A stretch of 64,000 nucleotides of DNA from Parapusillimonas granuli (GCF_013416525.1 NZ_JACCEM010000007.1:62001-126000), one strand, 5' to 3'; counted from the first letter of the stretch, positions 41,782-50,711 are shown. Notes: generated by a model from the letters alone, not told the origin. Numbers and translations are program-made.

Positions 41782-43536
41782 CTAGGCCTGCCGGCTTCTG
41801 TTGCTGAGGGCTTTTTGCAAGTACATGTCCTTGTCCGCCTGCGCGAGCAGGGCGTCGCTGGAGGTGCCGTCGTCCGGGAAGCAGGCCGAGCCCACGCTGG
41901 CTCCCACCGCCATGGTGTGCCCGTCATGGGACTGGACGCGGGATATGCAGGCGACCAGCTTGGCGATGAGGGTGGCCAGGTTGGGGTGTTCCTTCGCGCC
42001 CTCCACGATGATGACGAACTCGTCGCCGCCCAGGCGGACGACGGTGTCGGTGCGGCGCACGCAGTCGAGCAGCCGGCGCGCGGTGACCCTCAGCACCTGG
42101 TCGCCGACGGAGTGGCCGTAGGTGTCGTTGATGGGCTTGAAATGGTTCAGGTCTATCAGCAGCACGTACCCATGCAGGGACTGCCGCTGCGCGCGCAGGA
42201 CGGCGCGTTCCAGCTCTTCGTCCAGCACGATCCGGTTGCCGAGGCCGGTGAGCGGGTCCCGGCGCGCGATCCGCATCAGCGTCTTTTCGTTCTCGCGCAG
42301 CTTGTCGATGACGGTGGCGAGCTGGTGCCGGTGGCTGGCGTTTTCGAGGAAGGCGCCGATCATGTCGGCGACGGTCTGCAGAAACGTCTTTTCGCTGGCG
42401 GACCATTCCCGGTCGTTTTCCAGGTCTTCGACGCAGATGAAACCATACCAGTGGCTCTGGCCCCAGACGGGAAACGCGGCCAGGCTGCGGACCCCGCGCC
42501 GGCGCAGGATGCGCTGGTCGGATATGGGGAACTGCGCGATGGTGCCCGTTACGGACTGGCGCTCCTTGAAGTGGCCGGCCCAGTGCTCTTCTTCGGGGTG
42601 TTCGGTGAAATCGGCCGGACCGGCGCCCGGGCTGAACGGACGCCCCGCCAGGACGGTGTAGTTCAGATAGAACTCGCCCGCCTCGTTGATGTCGTTCTCG
42701 GCCAGGTAGAGCCGGCCGGCGCCCACCGCCTGGCGTACGCGCTCGAGCACGTCGATGAGCGGGGAGGCGTCCTGCGAGGACGTGGCCAGCAGCTCGCTCG
42801 CGCATTGCGCCAGGATCTGCTGGCGCTTGTAGCGGGAGTCGAGCTCCATCATCAGGCCGCCGTACGCGGCCATGACGTCGCTCAGTTCGTCGTTGTGCTT
42901 TTCGGTGGCCAGCTCGCGCAGCCGCATGATGGCGTCGCCGGATTCGATCTCCATGTTGATGGCGTTGCGAAAGCGCGCCAGCGGCTGGTCGACCACCCGG
43001 CGAAACACCAGCAGGGCGCCCACCAGCATGACCGCGAACATGGCGATGAACAGAACCAGGTAGCGCCACAGCAAGTCCATGGCGGCGGTCCAGATGGAGA
43101 TCCGGTTGAACTGCGCGACGAGCTCGCCCACCTGGAAACTGCGGTCGGCGCCGTCCGTGTAGTGGATCAGCTGCCGATAGGGCGGCGTGAGGCCGGCTTC
43201 CGCGGCGACCGGCTCGATCGCGATGGTCTGGCCCGAACAGGCGTCCTGCAGCCGCACGCCGGCGACGCCTTGCTGATGGGCCAGCGCATTGACGATGCCG
43301 TTCAGCGTGGCGGTGTCGCAGTCCCATAGCGGCTTGACCAGCGAACGCGCATAGACGCTCATGAGCTCGGTGCGCGCGGACTCCAGCTTGGCGCGCTGGA
43401 CGTGGTAGCCGATCAGGACGGTGCCGGTGCCCGCCAGCACGAAGACCAGCACGAAAGGCACGAGCAGGGAGCCGATGAACTGCCGGTACAAGGAGCGCCT
43501 GGGAGGCTTGCCCGCGGAACTCTGCGCGCCGGTCAT
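41782..43536 (-). CDS. Membrane diguanylate cyclase with HAMP, GAF and GGDEF domains
   Basis: A 584-residue c-di-GMP synthase. A first membrane helix (about 20-42), a periplasmic sensor region (about 43-150) and a second helix (about 153-178) are followed by a HAMP-like segment, a GAF domain (about 250-395) and a GGDEF domain. The active-site GGDEF is intact near residue 505, and the inhibitory RxxD site (RRTD) lies five residues before it, so product feedback is expected. It begins inside the stop of the periplasmic binding-protein gene (4-base overlap), which strongly suggests a sensor pair. Confidence 0.93.
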   Translation of the reverse strand: MTGAQSSAGKPPRRSLYRQFIGSLLVPFVLVFVLAGTGTVLIGYHVQRAKLESARTELMSVYARSLVKPLWDCDTATLNGIVNALAHQQGVAGVRLQDACSGQTIAIEPVAAEAGLTPPYRQLIHYTDGADRSFQVGELVAQFNRISIWTAAMDLLWRYLVLFIAMFAVMLVGALLVFRRVVDQPLARFRNAINMEIESGDAIMRLRELATEKHNDELSDVMAAYGGLMMELDSRYKRQQILAQCASELLATSSQDASPLIDVLERVRQAVGAGRLYLAENDINEAGEFYLNYTVLAGRPFSPGAGPADFTEHPEEEHWAGHFKERQSVTGTIAQFPISDQRILRRRGVRSLAAFPVWGQSHWYGFICVEDLENDREWSASEKTFLQTVADMIGAFLENASHRHQLATVIDKLRENEKTLMRIARRDPLTGLGNRIVLDEELERAVLRAQRQSLHGYVLLIDLNHFKPINDTYGHSVGDQVLRVTARRLLDCVRRTDTVVRLGGDEFVIIVEGAKEHPNLATLIAKLVACISRVQSHDGHTMAVGASVGSACFPDDGTSSDALLAQADKDMYLQKALSNRSRQA

Positions 43537-44459
43537 CGCGGCACCTGTTTATAAAGCAGTTTGCGGTAGCGCGCGGGCACCAGGTCGTAGCCATAGAAGG
43601 GGTTGTCTATGTCGATGATGGTGCGCAGGCGGAAAGCGGTGTCGGGCGGCGGCTTGCAGTATTGCGCCCATATCTCCAGGAAGCGGCCGTCTTCGACGAT
43701 CCGGTCGAAGCCTTGCTGCAACGCGTCGTACAGGGCGTCGGCGTCCGGGTTGGGGGATACCCACACGAAACGGAACCAGGGGTAGCGCACCAGAATGTAG
43801 GGGTCGATGGTGAGCTGGGGGTATTGCTTCTGGAAGTGCGGCAGGAAATAGGTCAGGGTTTCTTCCAGCCCCAGGGGGAACAGGTCGACGAAGCCCGCTT
43901 CCATCTGGGTGGCGAATTCTCCGTTGGACCAGTTCTTGATTTCCTTGGTGGGAATGCCCGCCGCCCGGTAGATCTCGACGTCCATCCACCCCACGTTCTG
44001 CCCCATGGAATAGGCCCGCAGGTCGGCCGCGCTCTTGACGTTCGACAGCTTGTGCTTCTGCGAATCCAGCAGCAGATTGATGCGGTAGCCCAGCAGCCCG
44101 CGGTCCAGCGGCACGGGGATCATGCGCAGCTTGCCTTCCTTGACCAGCTGCAGGCGCGCCGGCGTGGCGGGCATCATGTCGACGTGGGTGACGCCGGAGC
44201 TGATCATGTGGACGTTGCGCTTTTCATTACCCGCCGGGGCGTCGACGAATTCGGCCTTCAGCCCTCCGGCCTCCATGGCGGCCCGCACGAGCGCCCGCGC
44301 GTGTTGCAGGTGGCCTTCGTTCTGGACCACGAACTCGCGCGCGCTTGCGGTGGCAGGCAGCAGGACACAGGCGGCGCAGGCCAGCAGCAGGCCGGCTCGC
44401 CGCCGAAGAACGGCGAACAGCGGCGGCGGCATCGAGAGAGTGGAGAAGGGCGCCGACAA
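43533..44459 (-). CDS. Periplasmic solute-binding-like protein paired with the diguanylate cyclase
   Basis: A 308-residue exported protein. The signal peptide (about 20-40, LLLACAACVLLPATASA) precedes a two-lobe binding-protein fold of the extracellular solute-binding type. Visible segments are HMISSGVTHVDMMPATP, DLRAYSMGQNVGWMD and the later FEDGRFLEIW-like ending. No ABC permease or ATPase is nearby. The gene overlaps the diguanylate cyclase, so the protein most likely reports a ligand to the cyclase periplasmic domain. ATG 44,459 is used; internal Met 10 is possible. Confidence 0.8.
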   Translation of the reverse strand: MSAPFSTLSMPPPLFAVLRRRAGLLLACAACVLLPATASAREFVVQNEGHLQHARALVRAAMEAGGLKAEFVDAPAGNEKRNVHMISSGVTHVDMMPATPARLQLVKEGKLRMIPVPLDRGLLGYRINLLLDSQKHKLSNVKSAADLRAYSMGQNVGWMDVEIYRAAGIPTKEIKNWSNGEFATQMEAGFVDLFPLGLEETLTYFLPHFQKQYPQLTIDPYILVRYPWFRFVWVSPNPDADALYDALQQGFDRIVEDGRFLEIWAQYCKPPPDTAFRLRTIIDIDNPFYGYDLVPARYRKLLYKQVPR

Positions 44460-44755
44460 GCGGAATGTAACTCCATGTGTCTTTATGTAATGGTTCGCCC
44501 GATTTTAAACCGGAAACAAGAGCCATAACAGCCTATTGTTTACCCGATGGAATTCGGGCGTTCCGACAGCGGAACGGCCGGGTGCGGATGCGGCAGGGCG
44601 AGGGGCGTCGGACCGGTCTGACGGAGGGGACGGGCCCGGGCGGACTGGCAGGCCTGGATGATGCGACGAAAGGATGCAGGCGGGCGGAAGAGCGCGCCGG
44701 GCGCGAGGCCGGCGGGCTTTGGGCCTGTCGACGTTGAAAGGTGGCGGCGCCGGCC

Positions 44756-45013
44756 CTAGGCGGCCGCGCCGCGCCAGATCAGCACTTCGAACACCGCGTC
44801 GGGACGCATGGTGCAGGCATGCAGGAAGCCGTTCTGCCGCAGGATGCCGTACAGCGGCCGCGGCTCGCGGTCGATGATCATCAGCAGGCGCTCTGTGGGG
44901 GGAAGCGTCGCCAGCGCGTCAAGCACGCGCTCCAGCGGTTCGGGGGGCGCCAGGCCGCGGACGTCCAGCACGACGTCCGCGGTATCGGCGGGAGGGAAGC
45001 CCGTGTCCGGCAT
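44756..45013 (-). CDS. DUF2249 protein, second of tandem pair
   Basis: An 85-residue DUF2249 protein of the TusA-like fold. The opening VVLDVRGLAPPEPLERVLDAL and the closing FEVLIWR match the family. A Cys in the strand FLHACTM is the only cysteine. It starts three bases after the stop of the other DUF2249 gene, so the two are coupled. DUF2249 proteins often occur near nitrite/nitric-oxide metabolism genes, none of which is visible here. Confidence 0.8.
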   Translation of the reverse strand: MPDTGFPPADTADVVLDVRGLAPPEPLERVLDALATLPPTERLLMIIDREPRPLYGILRQNGFLHACTMRPDAVFEVLIWRGAAA

Positions 45014-45016
45014 GGC

Positions 45017-45289
45017 TCAGGCGCGGCTGTCCGACACGACGTGGAAGTCGATGACGATTTCGCCGGGTTCGCGCGATATGTATTCGATGCGGACGTCGTC
45101 GCCGAAATAGCCTTGCAGCTGCTGCAGCAGGGGCAGAGGGTCGTGATCGTTGCAAAAGCGCATGGTTTCGCCGGGCTGCAGCGCCGACAAGGCGCCGAAT
45201 ATGGCGGCGTGGCGGAAGCGCTTGGCGACGCCTCGGGCGTCGAAGGGGTAGGCGGTTTGTGAGAGAACGGGGATGGTGTGTTCGGCCAC
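45017..45289 (-). CDS. DUF2249 protein, first of tandem pair (GTG start)
   Basis: A 90-residue DUF2249 protein. The family pattern FDARGVAKRFRHAAIFGALSALQPGETMRFCNDHDPLPLLQQL (pattern only) contains the NDHDPLPL motif typical of the better-known branch. The GTG at 45,289 is preferred: AAAAAGGAA lies 6-7 bases upstream, and the longer frame into the P450 region has no coding character. A TATAAT box and a perfect palindrome lie upstream. Confidence 0.82.
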   Translation of the reverse strand: MAEHTIPVLSQTAYPFDARGVAKRFRHAAIFGALSALQPGETMRFCNDHDPLPLLQQLQGYFGDDVRIEYISREPGEIVIDFHVVSDSRA

Positions 45290-45321
45290 GATGGATTCCT
45301 TTTTGACTGGTGCGGGTGAAG

Positions 45322-45359
45322 CGCATGCCTGGGCATGCGGACTAGCGTTTTCGATTATA
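45322..45359 (-). promoter_or_regulatory. TATAAT and palindromic operator before the DUF2249 genes
   Basis: On the minus strand TATAAT stands at 45,359-45,354. It is followed, at about +8 to +25 of the expected transcript, by the perfect inverted repeat CGCATGCC-TG-GGCATGCG (45,322-45,339). A downstream operator for an unknown repressor is likely. No good -35 was found 16-18 bp upstream and no FNR-type TTGAT-N4-ATCAA site is present. Confidence 0.45.
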
Positions 45360-45441
45360 GGTAGGGGCGCCGGGAATCCTCCCTGGAACCCCATGCCCAG
45401 TGTGGTTGTCCGGCGGCCGCGGCCGGCGCCGCGCCCTTTCT

Positions 45442-46623
45442 TCATCGCTGTATGACGATGGGCAGGCGCGAATACCCGCTGGCCGGGAAAAAGGCCTTCA
45501 CGGCCTGCGTCCCCGCCCCGAGCGCGATGCCGCGCGTGGACTTCAGCAGCTCTTCCATGATGACGCGCAGCTCGAGCCGCGCGAGCGGCGCGCCCGGACA
45601 GACGTGTATGCCGGCGCCGTACAGCAGGTTCAGGGCCGGATCCCGGTCCAGGCGGAATTCGTCCGGGTCGCCGAAAACCGCGGCGTCGCGGTTGGCGGAC
45701 GCCCAAAGCAGCGCCAGGCGCTCGCCCTGGGCGATCGGGACGCCGCCTATGTCGACGTCCCGGGTCGCGACGCGGCGGTTCATGATGAGCGGCGGATGTA
45801 TCCGCAGGATTTCGTCGATGGCGGCGGGCAGGAGTTCGGGCTGTGCCCGCAGCGTTTGCTGCAAGGGTTCGTGCGTCGCCAGGTATTGGGTCAGGATGCC
45901 GACCGATGCGGAGATGGTGGCCAGCTCGCCCACGGTCCAGTTGCGCAGGATGCTGACGATTTCGTCTTCGGTCAGCGCGCGCCCGTTCATGGTTTCGCCC
46001 AGCAGGCGGGTGGTTGCGTCGTCGGGCGCGCCGCTGCCGGCGGCGCGGCGCAGGGCGAGCAGGTCTTTGATGTAGCCGTCGAATTCCAGTGCGACCGCGG
46101 CCATCGCCGCTTCGTCCCGCGCGAGGGTGGCGCGATGGTTCTTGCGTGTCCATTGGCGCAGGGGTTCGTGCAGGGTGGCGGGCCAGCCCAGGAATGCGCA
46201 TTGAACGCGCAAGGCGAAGTCCTGGGCGACGTCTTCCATCCATTCGGTTTCGGTGGCGTCGGGCACGCGGGCGATGATCTCCGAGGCGATGCGCCGGCAA
46301 TGAGGCTCGACTTCGGCCATACGGGCTGGGCTGAAGTAGGGGTCTATGATGCGGCGGAATTCGGTGTGCTCGGGCGGGTCCATGCCGTTGGGCACGGAGG
46401 GGCGGCGCGAGACGGCGCTGCTGAAGGTTTCGTGGTCGAGCAGCGCGCGCAGGACGTCGGCGTGCCGGAATACGCTGGCGTACCCGTATTGGCTTCTTGC
46501 GACGGGGCAGCGGCTGCGCATTTGGTCGAAGGCGGAGATTTGGTCGGCTAGAACGGCTTCCGATCGCGGATCCCACTCCGCGGCTAGTCCTGGCTGGTGG
46601 GCTTCCTGTGATTCGTTCGTCAT
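45442..46623 (-). CDS. Cytochrome P450
   Basis: A 393-residue soluble bacterial P450. The ExxR motif is EILR near residue 280. The haem-binding loop YGAGIHVCPGAPLARLELR near 340-358 carries the Cys ligand. The I-helix region reads LRNWTVGELATISASVGIL, without the usual A/G-G-x-D/E-T-T, which may alter oxygen activation. ATG 46,623 (AAGG seven bases upstream) begins the family N-terminus. No ferredoxin or ferredoxin reductase gene is adjacent. Substrate unknown. Confidence 0.9.
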   Translation of the reverse strand: MTNESQEAHQPGLAAEWDPRSEAVLADQISAFDQMRSRCPVARSQYGYASVFRHADVLRALLDHETFSSAVSRRPSVPNGMDPPEHTEFRRIIDPYFSPARMAEVEPHCRRIASEIIARVPDATETEWMEDVAQDFALRVQCAFLGWPATLHEPLRQWTRKNHRATLARDEAAMAAVALEFDGYIKDLLALRRAAGSGAPDDATTRLLGETMNGRALTEDEIVSILRNWTVGELATISASVGILTQYLATHEPLQQTLRAQPELLPAAIDEILRIHPPLIMNRRVATRDVDIGGVPIAQGERLALLWASANRDAAVFGDPDEFRLDRDPALNLLYGAGIHVCPGAPLARLELRVIMEELLKSTRGIALGAGTQAVKAFFPASGYSRLPIVIQR

Positions 46624-46864
46624 GTATCGCCTTGCGTGAAAATCCTTTGCCCTTCGTTTCGTCGGGCAACGGGGGTCATTATGCTTTGGGGGATATTCAA
46701 GGGTGGGTATACCATTATTGTGCTTAGGGTCACAAGGATGCGGATCATGGAATGTATCCGCCGGCCATGTCGAGCCATGGCGGTTCCGGCGTGGCGGGGC
46801 CGCGTTAAAATCGCCGGGTGCGGGCATGCTAATTGCGATGCCACGGGTCTTTCGGAAGTGGCAA

Positions 46865-47068
46865 ATGACAAGTACGGCCAGCGGTATCATTCTTGTGGCG
46901 GCGTTCGCCATCACCTTCATCATTGCCCGGCTCATCGTGAAGAGCCGTGCCGCCCGTGCCGCCGCCCGGGCGCGGGAGCGCATCGAGTTCCTGCGGCGCA
47001 ACGCGCCGCCGCCGGCGCCGTCGAAGAATAAAAGCAAAAGGCGGCGCGAACAGCGGATGCGCGGCTGA
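46865..47068 (+). CDS. Small single-span membrane protein
   Basis: A 67-residue protein with one hydrophobic helix (about 5-23, GIILVAAFAITFIIARLIV) and a highly basic C-terminal half (RARERIEFLRR, then KSKRRREQR). GGAAG lies 7 bases before ATG 46,865. A longer in-frame start at 46,703 is less likely. I do not recognise the family. The basic tail could bind RNA or acidic lipid heads. Confidence 0.55.
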   Translation: MTSTASGIILVAAFAITFIIARLIVKSRAARAAARARERIEFLRRNAPPPAPSKNKSKRRREQRMRG

Positions 47069-47112
47069 GCTCGTGGCTGCGATCGGGTTTGGGCTTGTCA
47101 ATTAAAACTTTA

Positions 47113-47142
47113 TTGCAAACAATAATGATTTTCATTTACATT
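47113..47142 (+). promoter_or_regulatory. Fur box and promoter of the Mn/Fe transporter operon
   Basis: The 19-mer at 47,121-47,139 (AATAATGATTTTCATTTAC) matches 14 of 19 positions of the Fur consensus GATAATGATAATCATTATC. TTGCAA at 47,113-47,118 and TACATT at 47,137-47,142, 18 bp apart, could be -35 and -10, with the Fur box filling the spacer. Iron-dependent repression of the ABC transporter is therefore expected. Confidence 0.7.
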
Positions 47143-47153
47143 AATAAATATCC

Positions 47154-48059
47154 ATGCACATCCCTATCCCGCTCCTCGCACGCATCCTGGGCTGCGCCGC
47201 CGCCGCGCTCATGGCGATGGCCGCCGCCCCTTCCTGGGCCGGCAAGCTGAAGGTCGTCACCACCTTCACGGTGATCGCCGACATGGCCCGCAACGTTGCG
47301 GGCGACGCGGCCGACGTGGTGTCCATCACCCGGCCGGGCGCGGAAATCCATCAGTATCAGCCCACGCCGGGGGATTTGGCGCGGGCGCAGGGCGCCCAGC
47401 TGGTGCTCTGGAACGGCCTGAACCTGGAGCATTGGTTCGAGCGCTTCTTCCAAAGGCTCAAAGACGTGCCCGGCGCGGTGGTGACCCAGGGAATCGAGCC
47501 CATGGGCATCGGGTCCGGGCCCTACCAGGGCAAGCCGAACCCGCATGCCTGGATGTCGCCCGCCAACGCCTTGATCTACGTCGACAACATCCGCGATGCG
47601 CTGGTCCAGCATGACGCGGCGCACGCCGACCTCTACCGCGCCAATGCGCAGGCCTACAAGACGCGCATCCGCCAGGCCATGGAGCCGATCCGGGCGCGCT
47701 TTCAGGCCATTCCGGCCGAGCGCCGCTGGCTGGTGACGAGCGAAGGCGCGTTCAGCTACCTGGCGCGCGACTTCGGCCTGAAGGAACTCTATCTCTGGCC
47801 CATCAATGCGGATCAGCAGGGCACGCCGCAGCAGACGCGGCGTGTGATCGACGCCGTGATCGCCCATCGCATCCCCGCCGTGTTCAGCGAAAGCACGGTG
47901 TCGGCGGATCCGGCCAGGCAGGTGGCCCGCGAGACGGGGGCGCGCTACGGCGGGGTGCTGTATGTCGATTCGCTCAGCCCGCCGGACGGCCCGGTCCCGA
48001 CCTATCTGGATCTGCTGCGGGTGACGGCCGAAACCATTGCAAGGGGGCTGGAATCTTGA
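47154..48059 (+). CDS. sitA: Mn/Fe-type metal ABC transporter, periplasmic binding protein (SitA/YfeA)
   Basis: A 301-residue cluster A-I binding protein with a signal peptide (1-28, ending SWA). The four metal ligands can be placed: His in the EIHQYQPTP motif, His in PNPHAWMSP, Glu in FSESTV and Asp in YVDSLS. The His-His-Glu-Asp set is that of Mn/Fe-binding proteins (SitA, YfeA, PsaA); zinc binders have a third His and a His-rich loop, both absent here. It is the first gene of a four-gene operon behind a Fur box. Confidence 0.9.
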   Translation: MHIPIPLLARILGCAAAALMAMAAAPSWAGKLKVVTTFTVIADMARNVAGDAADVVSITRPGAEIHQYQPTPGDLARAQGAQLVLWNGLNLEHWFERFFQRLKDVPGAVVTQGIEPMGIGSGPYQGKPNPHAWMSPANALIYVDNIRDALVQHDAAHADLYRANAQAYKTRIRQAMEPIRARFQAIPAERRWLVTSEGAFSYLARDFGLKELYLWPINADQQGTPQQTRRVIDAVIAHRIPAVFSESTVSADPARQVARETGARYGGVLYVDSLSPPDGPVPTYLDLLRVTAETIARGLES

Positions 48060-48952
48060 CTGCTTCGAATCCTGCGGCCGCCGAGGCGCCGGGTATCTGC
48101 GTGGAGGGCGCCAGCGTGACCTACCGCAATGGCCAGCAGGCCTTGCGCGATGCCAGCTTCCGGACGCCCGCCGGCTCGATCACTGCGCTGGTCGGCGTGA
48201 ACGGCAGCGGCAAGTCGACGCTGTTCAAGGCCATCATGGGCTTCGTCAAGCTCGCCGGCGGACGCATCGCCGTGCTGGGCATGCCGGCGCGCGAAGCCTT
48301 GCGGCGCAAGCTGATCGCCTATGTCCCCCAGAGCGAGGACGTGGACTGGAACTTTCCGGTGCTGGTCGAGGACGTGGTGATGATGGGCCGCTATGGGCAC
48401 ATGGGCTGGATGCGGAGGCCCGGGCCCGCGGACCGCCGGGCCGTCGACGCCGCCCTGGCGCGGGTCGGCCTGGAGGCGCTGCGCACCCGCCAGATCGGGG
48501 AGTTGTCCGGCGGCCAGCAGAAGCGTGTGTTCCTGGCGCGCGCGCTGGCGCAGGATGCGCGCGTCATCCTGCTGGACGAGCCCTTCACGGGAGTGGACGT
48601 GACGACCGAGGACGCGATCATCGCGCTGCTGGGCCAGCTGCGGCAAGAGGGCAGGGTGATGCTGGTGTCCACCCACAACCTGGGCAGTGTCCCGGAATTC
48701 TGCGACCGCGCCGTGCTGCTCAATCGCACGGTGCTGGCCTACGGGCGCACCGCCGACGTCTTCACCCGGGCCAACCTCCAGGCGGCGTTCGGCGGCGTGC
48801 TGCGCCACTTCGCGCTCAGCGAAACGGACGAGCGGCGCGCCCAGGCCGTCGGCATCTTTTCCGACGACGAGCGTCCCCTGGTGTTCTATGGGGACTTGGC
48901 CACGGCGCGCGAGCACCGGCCCGGCCGCGACGGCACGGAGGGCGAGCAATGA
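48056..48952 (+). CDS. sitB: Metal ABC transporter ATPase (SitB/YfeB)
   Basis: A 298-residue ABC ATPase. Walker A GVNGSGKST is near residues 47-55, the signature LSGGQQKRVFLARAL near 150, and Walker B VILLDEPFTGVD near 172-183. The switch His follows in STHNLG. The short C-terminal tail after the core is normal for this class. It starts within the sitA stop (TTG-ATGA region; ORF start is TTG at 48,056). Confidence 0.92.
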   Translation: MTASNPAAAEAPGICVEGASVTYRNGQQALRDASFRTPAGSITALVGVNGSGKSTLFKAIMGFVKLAGGRIAVLGMPAREALRRKLIAYVPQSEDVDWNFPVLVEDVVMMGRYGHMGWMRRPGPADRRAVDAALARVGLEALRTRQIGELSGGQQKRVFLARALAQDARVILLDEPFTGVDVTTEDAIIALLGQLRQEGRVMLVSTHNLGSVPEFCDRAVLLNRTVLAYGRTADVFTRANLQAAFGGVLRHFALSETDERRAQAVGIFSDDERPLVFYGDLATAREHRPGRDGTEGEQ

Positions 48953-49806
48953 CGGCGCTGCTGGCCGAACCCTTCGGCTATGGCTATATGGTCAACGCCA
49001 TGTGGGTGGCGGCGCTGGTGGGCGCCGTCTGCGCCTTTCTATCCGCGTACCTGATGCTCAAGGGCTGGTCGCTGATCGGCGACGCGCTGTCGCATGCCAT
49101 CGTTCCCGGCGTGGCGGGCGCCTACATGCTCGGGCTGTCGTTCTCGGCCGGCGCCTTCCTGGCCGGAGGGCTGGCCGCGGCGTCCATGCTGCTGCTGAAC
49201 CAGCGCACGCGCCTGAAGGAAGACGTCATCATCGGGCTGGTTTTTTCGGCCTTCTTCGGCCTGGGCCTGTTCATGGCGTCGCTGGCGCCGGTGTCCGTCA
49301 ATATCCAGACCATCATCCTGGGCAACATCCTGGCGGTCACGCCGGAAGACACTCTGCAGCTGGCGCTCATCGGCGCGGTCTCGCTGCTCGTCCTGCTTTT
49401 CAAGTGGAAGGCGCTCATGCTGGTTTTCTTCGATGAAAGCCACGCCCGTTCGGTCGGCATCAATCCGTTTCTGATCAAGACGCTGTTCTTCGCGCTCTTG
49501 TCGGCCTGCACCGTGGCGGCCATGCAGACGGTGGGCGCTTTCCTGGTGGTGGCCATGGTGGTCACGCCGGGCGCCACGGCCTACCTGCTGACCGATCGTT
49601 TCACGCGCCTGCTGGCGATCAGCGTGGCCATCGGGGCATGCAGCGGCTGCGTCGGCGCCTACGCCAGCTATTTTCTCGACGGCGCCACGGGCGGCATCAT
49701 CGTGCTGCTGCAGACCCTCTGCTTTCTGGCGGCCTTCGTCTTCGCGCCCAAGCACGGCGTGCTGGCCAGCCGCCGCCGCGCCGCCTCCGCCGGGGAGGGC
49801 GCATGA
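48949..49806 (+). CDS. sitC: Metal ABC transporter permease (SitC/YfeC)
   Basis: A 285-residue permease of the manganese/zinc/iron-chelate ABC family, with about eight hydrophobic helices. LKGWSLIGDALSHAIVPGVAGAY (pattern only, near 36-58) is the family signature, and the EAA-like loop SHARSVGINPF lies near 163-173. It overlaps sitB and sitD by four bases each. Confidence 0.92.
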   Translation: MTALLAEPFGYGYMVNAMWVAALVGAVCAFLSAYLMLKGWSLIGDALSHAIVPGVAGAYMLGLSFSAGAFLAGGLAAASMLLLNQRTRLKEDVIIGLVFSAFFGLGLFMASLAPVSVNIQTIILGNILAVTPEDTLQLALIGAVSLLVLLFKWKALMLVFFDESHARSVGINPFLIKTLFFALLSACTVAAMQTVGAFLVVAMVVTPGATAYLLTDRFTRLLAISVAIGACSGCVGAYASYFLDGATGGIIVLLQTLCFLAAFVFAPKHGVLASRRRAASAGEGA

Positions 49807-50699
49807 GCACGCTCGAACTCCTGCTTGCGCCGCTGCAATTCGATTTCATGTGGCAGGCCCTGCTGATTTCGGCGCTGGTGGCGCTGCCCACCGCGCTGCT
49901 GTCCTGCCTGCTGGTGCTGAAAGGCTGGGCCTTGATGGGCGATGCGGTGTCGCACGCGGTGCTGCCCGGCGTGGTGCTGGCCTATATGGCGGGGCTGCCG
50001 GTGGGGGTCGGCGCGGTCGCCGCCGGCATGGCCTGCGCGATCGGCGCCGGGTATATCCAGGCGAACAGCCGGCTCAAGCAGGATACCGTCATGGGCGTGG
50101 TGTTCTCGGGCATGTTCGGCCTGGGGGTGGTGCTCCACACCGGCATACGCAGCGACGTGCACCTGGACCACATCCTGTTCGGCGACATGCTGGGCGTGGG
50201 GTGGGGCGATCTGGCGGAAAGCGCCGCGATCGCCCTGGTGGTCGCCGGCACGGTCGCCGTCAAGTGGCGCGATCTGCTTCTGCACGCCTTCGACCCCGTG
50301 CAGGCGCGCACCGTGGGCCTTCGGGTGAACCTGCTGCATTACGGCCTGCTGGCCATGCTTTCCCTGACCATCGTGGGCGCGCTCAAGGCGGTGGGCATCA
50401 TCCTGGTCATCGCGCTGCTCATCGCGCCGGGCGCCATGGCCTTCCTGCTGACGCGCAGCTTCGGCGCCATGCTGCCGGCCGCGGCGGCGATCTCTCTTGG
50501 CGCCTGCCTGTCGGGCGTGTACCTGAGCTTCTTCCTGGACAGCGCGCCGGCGCCCACCGTCGTGGTGGTGCTTTCCGCCATGTTCATGGCGGTGCTGGCG
50601 CGTTCGCTGTGGCGGGGGCGAAAAGCCCGGAAGGCGGGCGCCGCGGACGCGCTCGCCGCGGAAAAAGAGGCGGGCCCCGTACGGGGCCCGGCCTCGTGA
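49803..50699 (+). CDS. sitD: Metal ABC transporter permease (SitD/YfeD)
   Basis: A 298-residue second permease, paralogous to the preceding gene. LKGWALMGDAVSHAVLPGVVLAY near 39-61 repeats the signature, and FDPVQARTVGLRVN near 160-173 is the ATPase-contacting loop. Two different permeases in one operon are the rule in SitABCD/YfeABCD. Its final codons contain the 20-bp palindrome of a terminator working for the opposite strand. Confidence 0.92.
   Translation: MSTLELLLAPLQFDFMWQALLISALVALPTALLSCLLVLKGWALMGDAVSHAVLPGVVLAYMAGLPVGVGAVAAGMACAIGAGYIQANSRLKQDTVMGVVFSGMFGLGVVLHTGIRSDVHLDHILFGDMLGVGWGDLAESAAIALVVAGTVAVKWRDLLLHAFDPVQARTVGLRVNLLHYGLLAMLSLTIVGALKAVGIILVIALLIAPGAMAFLLTRSFGAMLPAAAAISLGACLSGVYLSFFLDSAPAPTVVVVLSAMFMAVLARSLWRGRKARKAGAADALAAEKEAGPVRGPAS
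50662..50690 (-). terminator. Terminator for the autotransporter gene, inside the end of sitD
   Basis: A perfect 20-bp palindrome at 50,671-50,690 is followed, on the minus strand, by CCTC and a run of five T (50,662-50,666). It lies about 22 bp past the autotransporter stop and inside the last codons of sitD. The four-base gap before the T run makes it weaker than textbook. No T run follows on the + strand. Confidence 0.45.
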
Positions 50700-50711
50700 T
50701 CCGCGGTCAAC

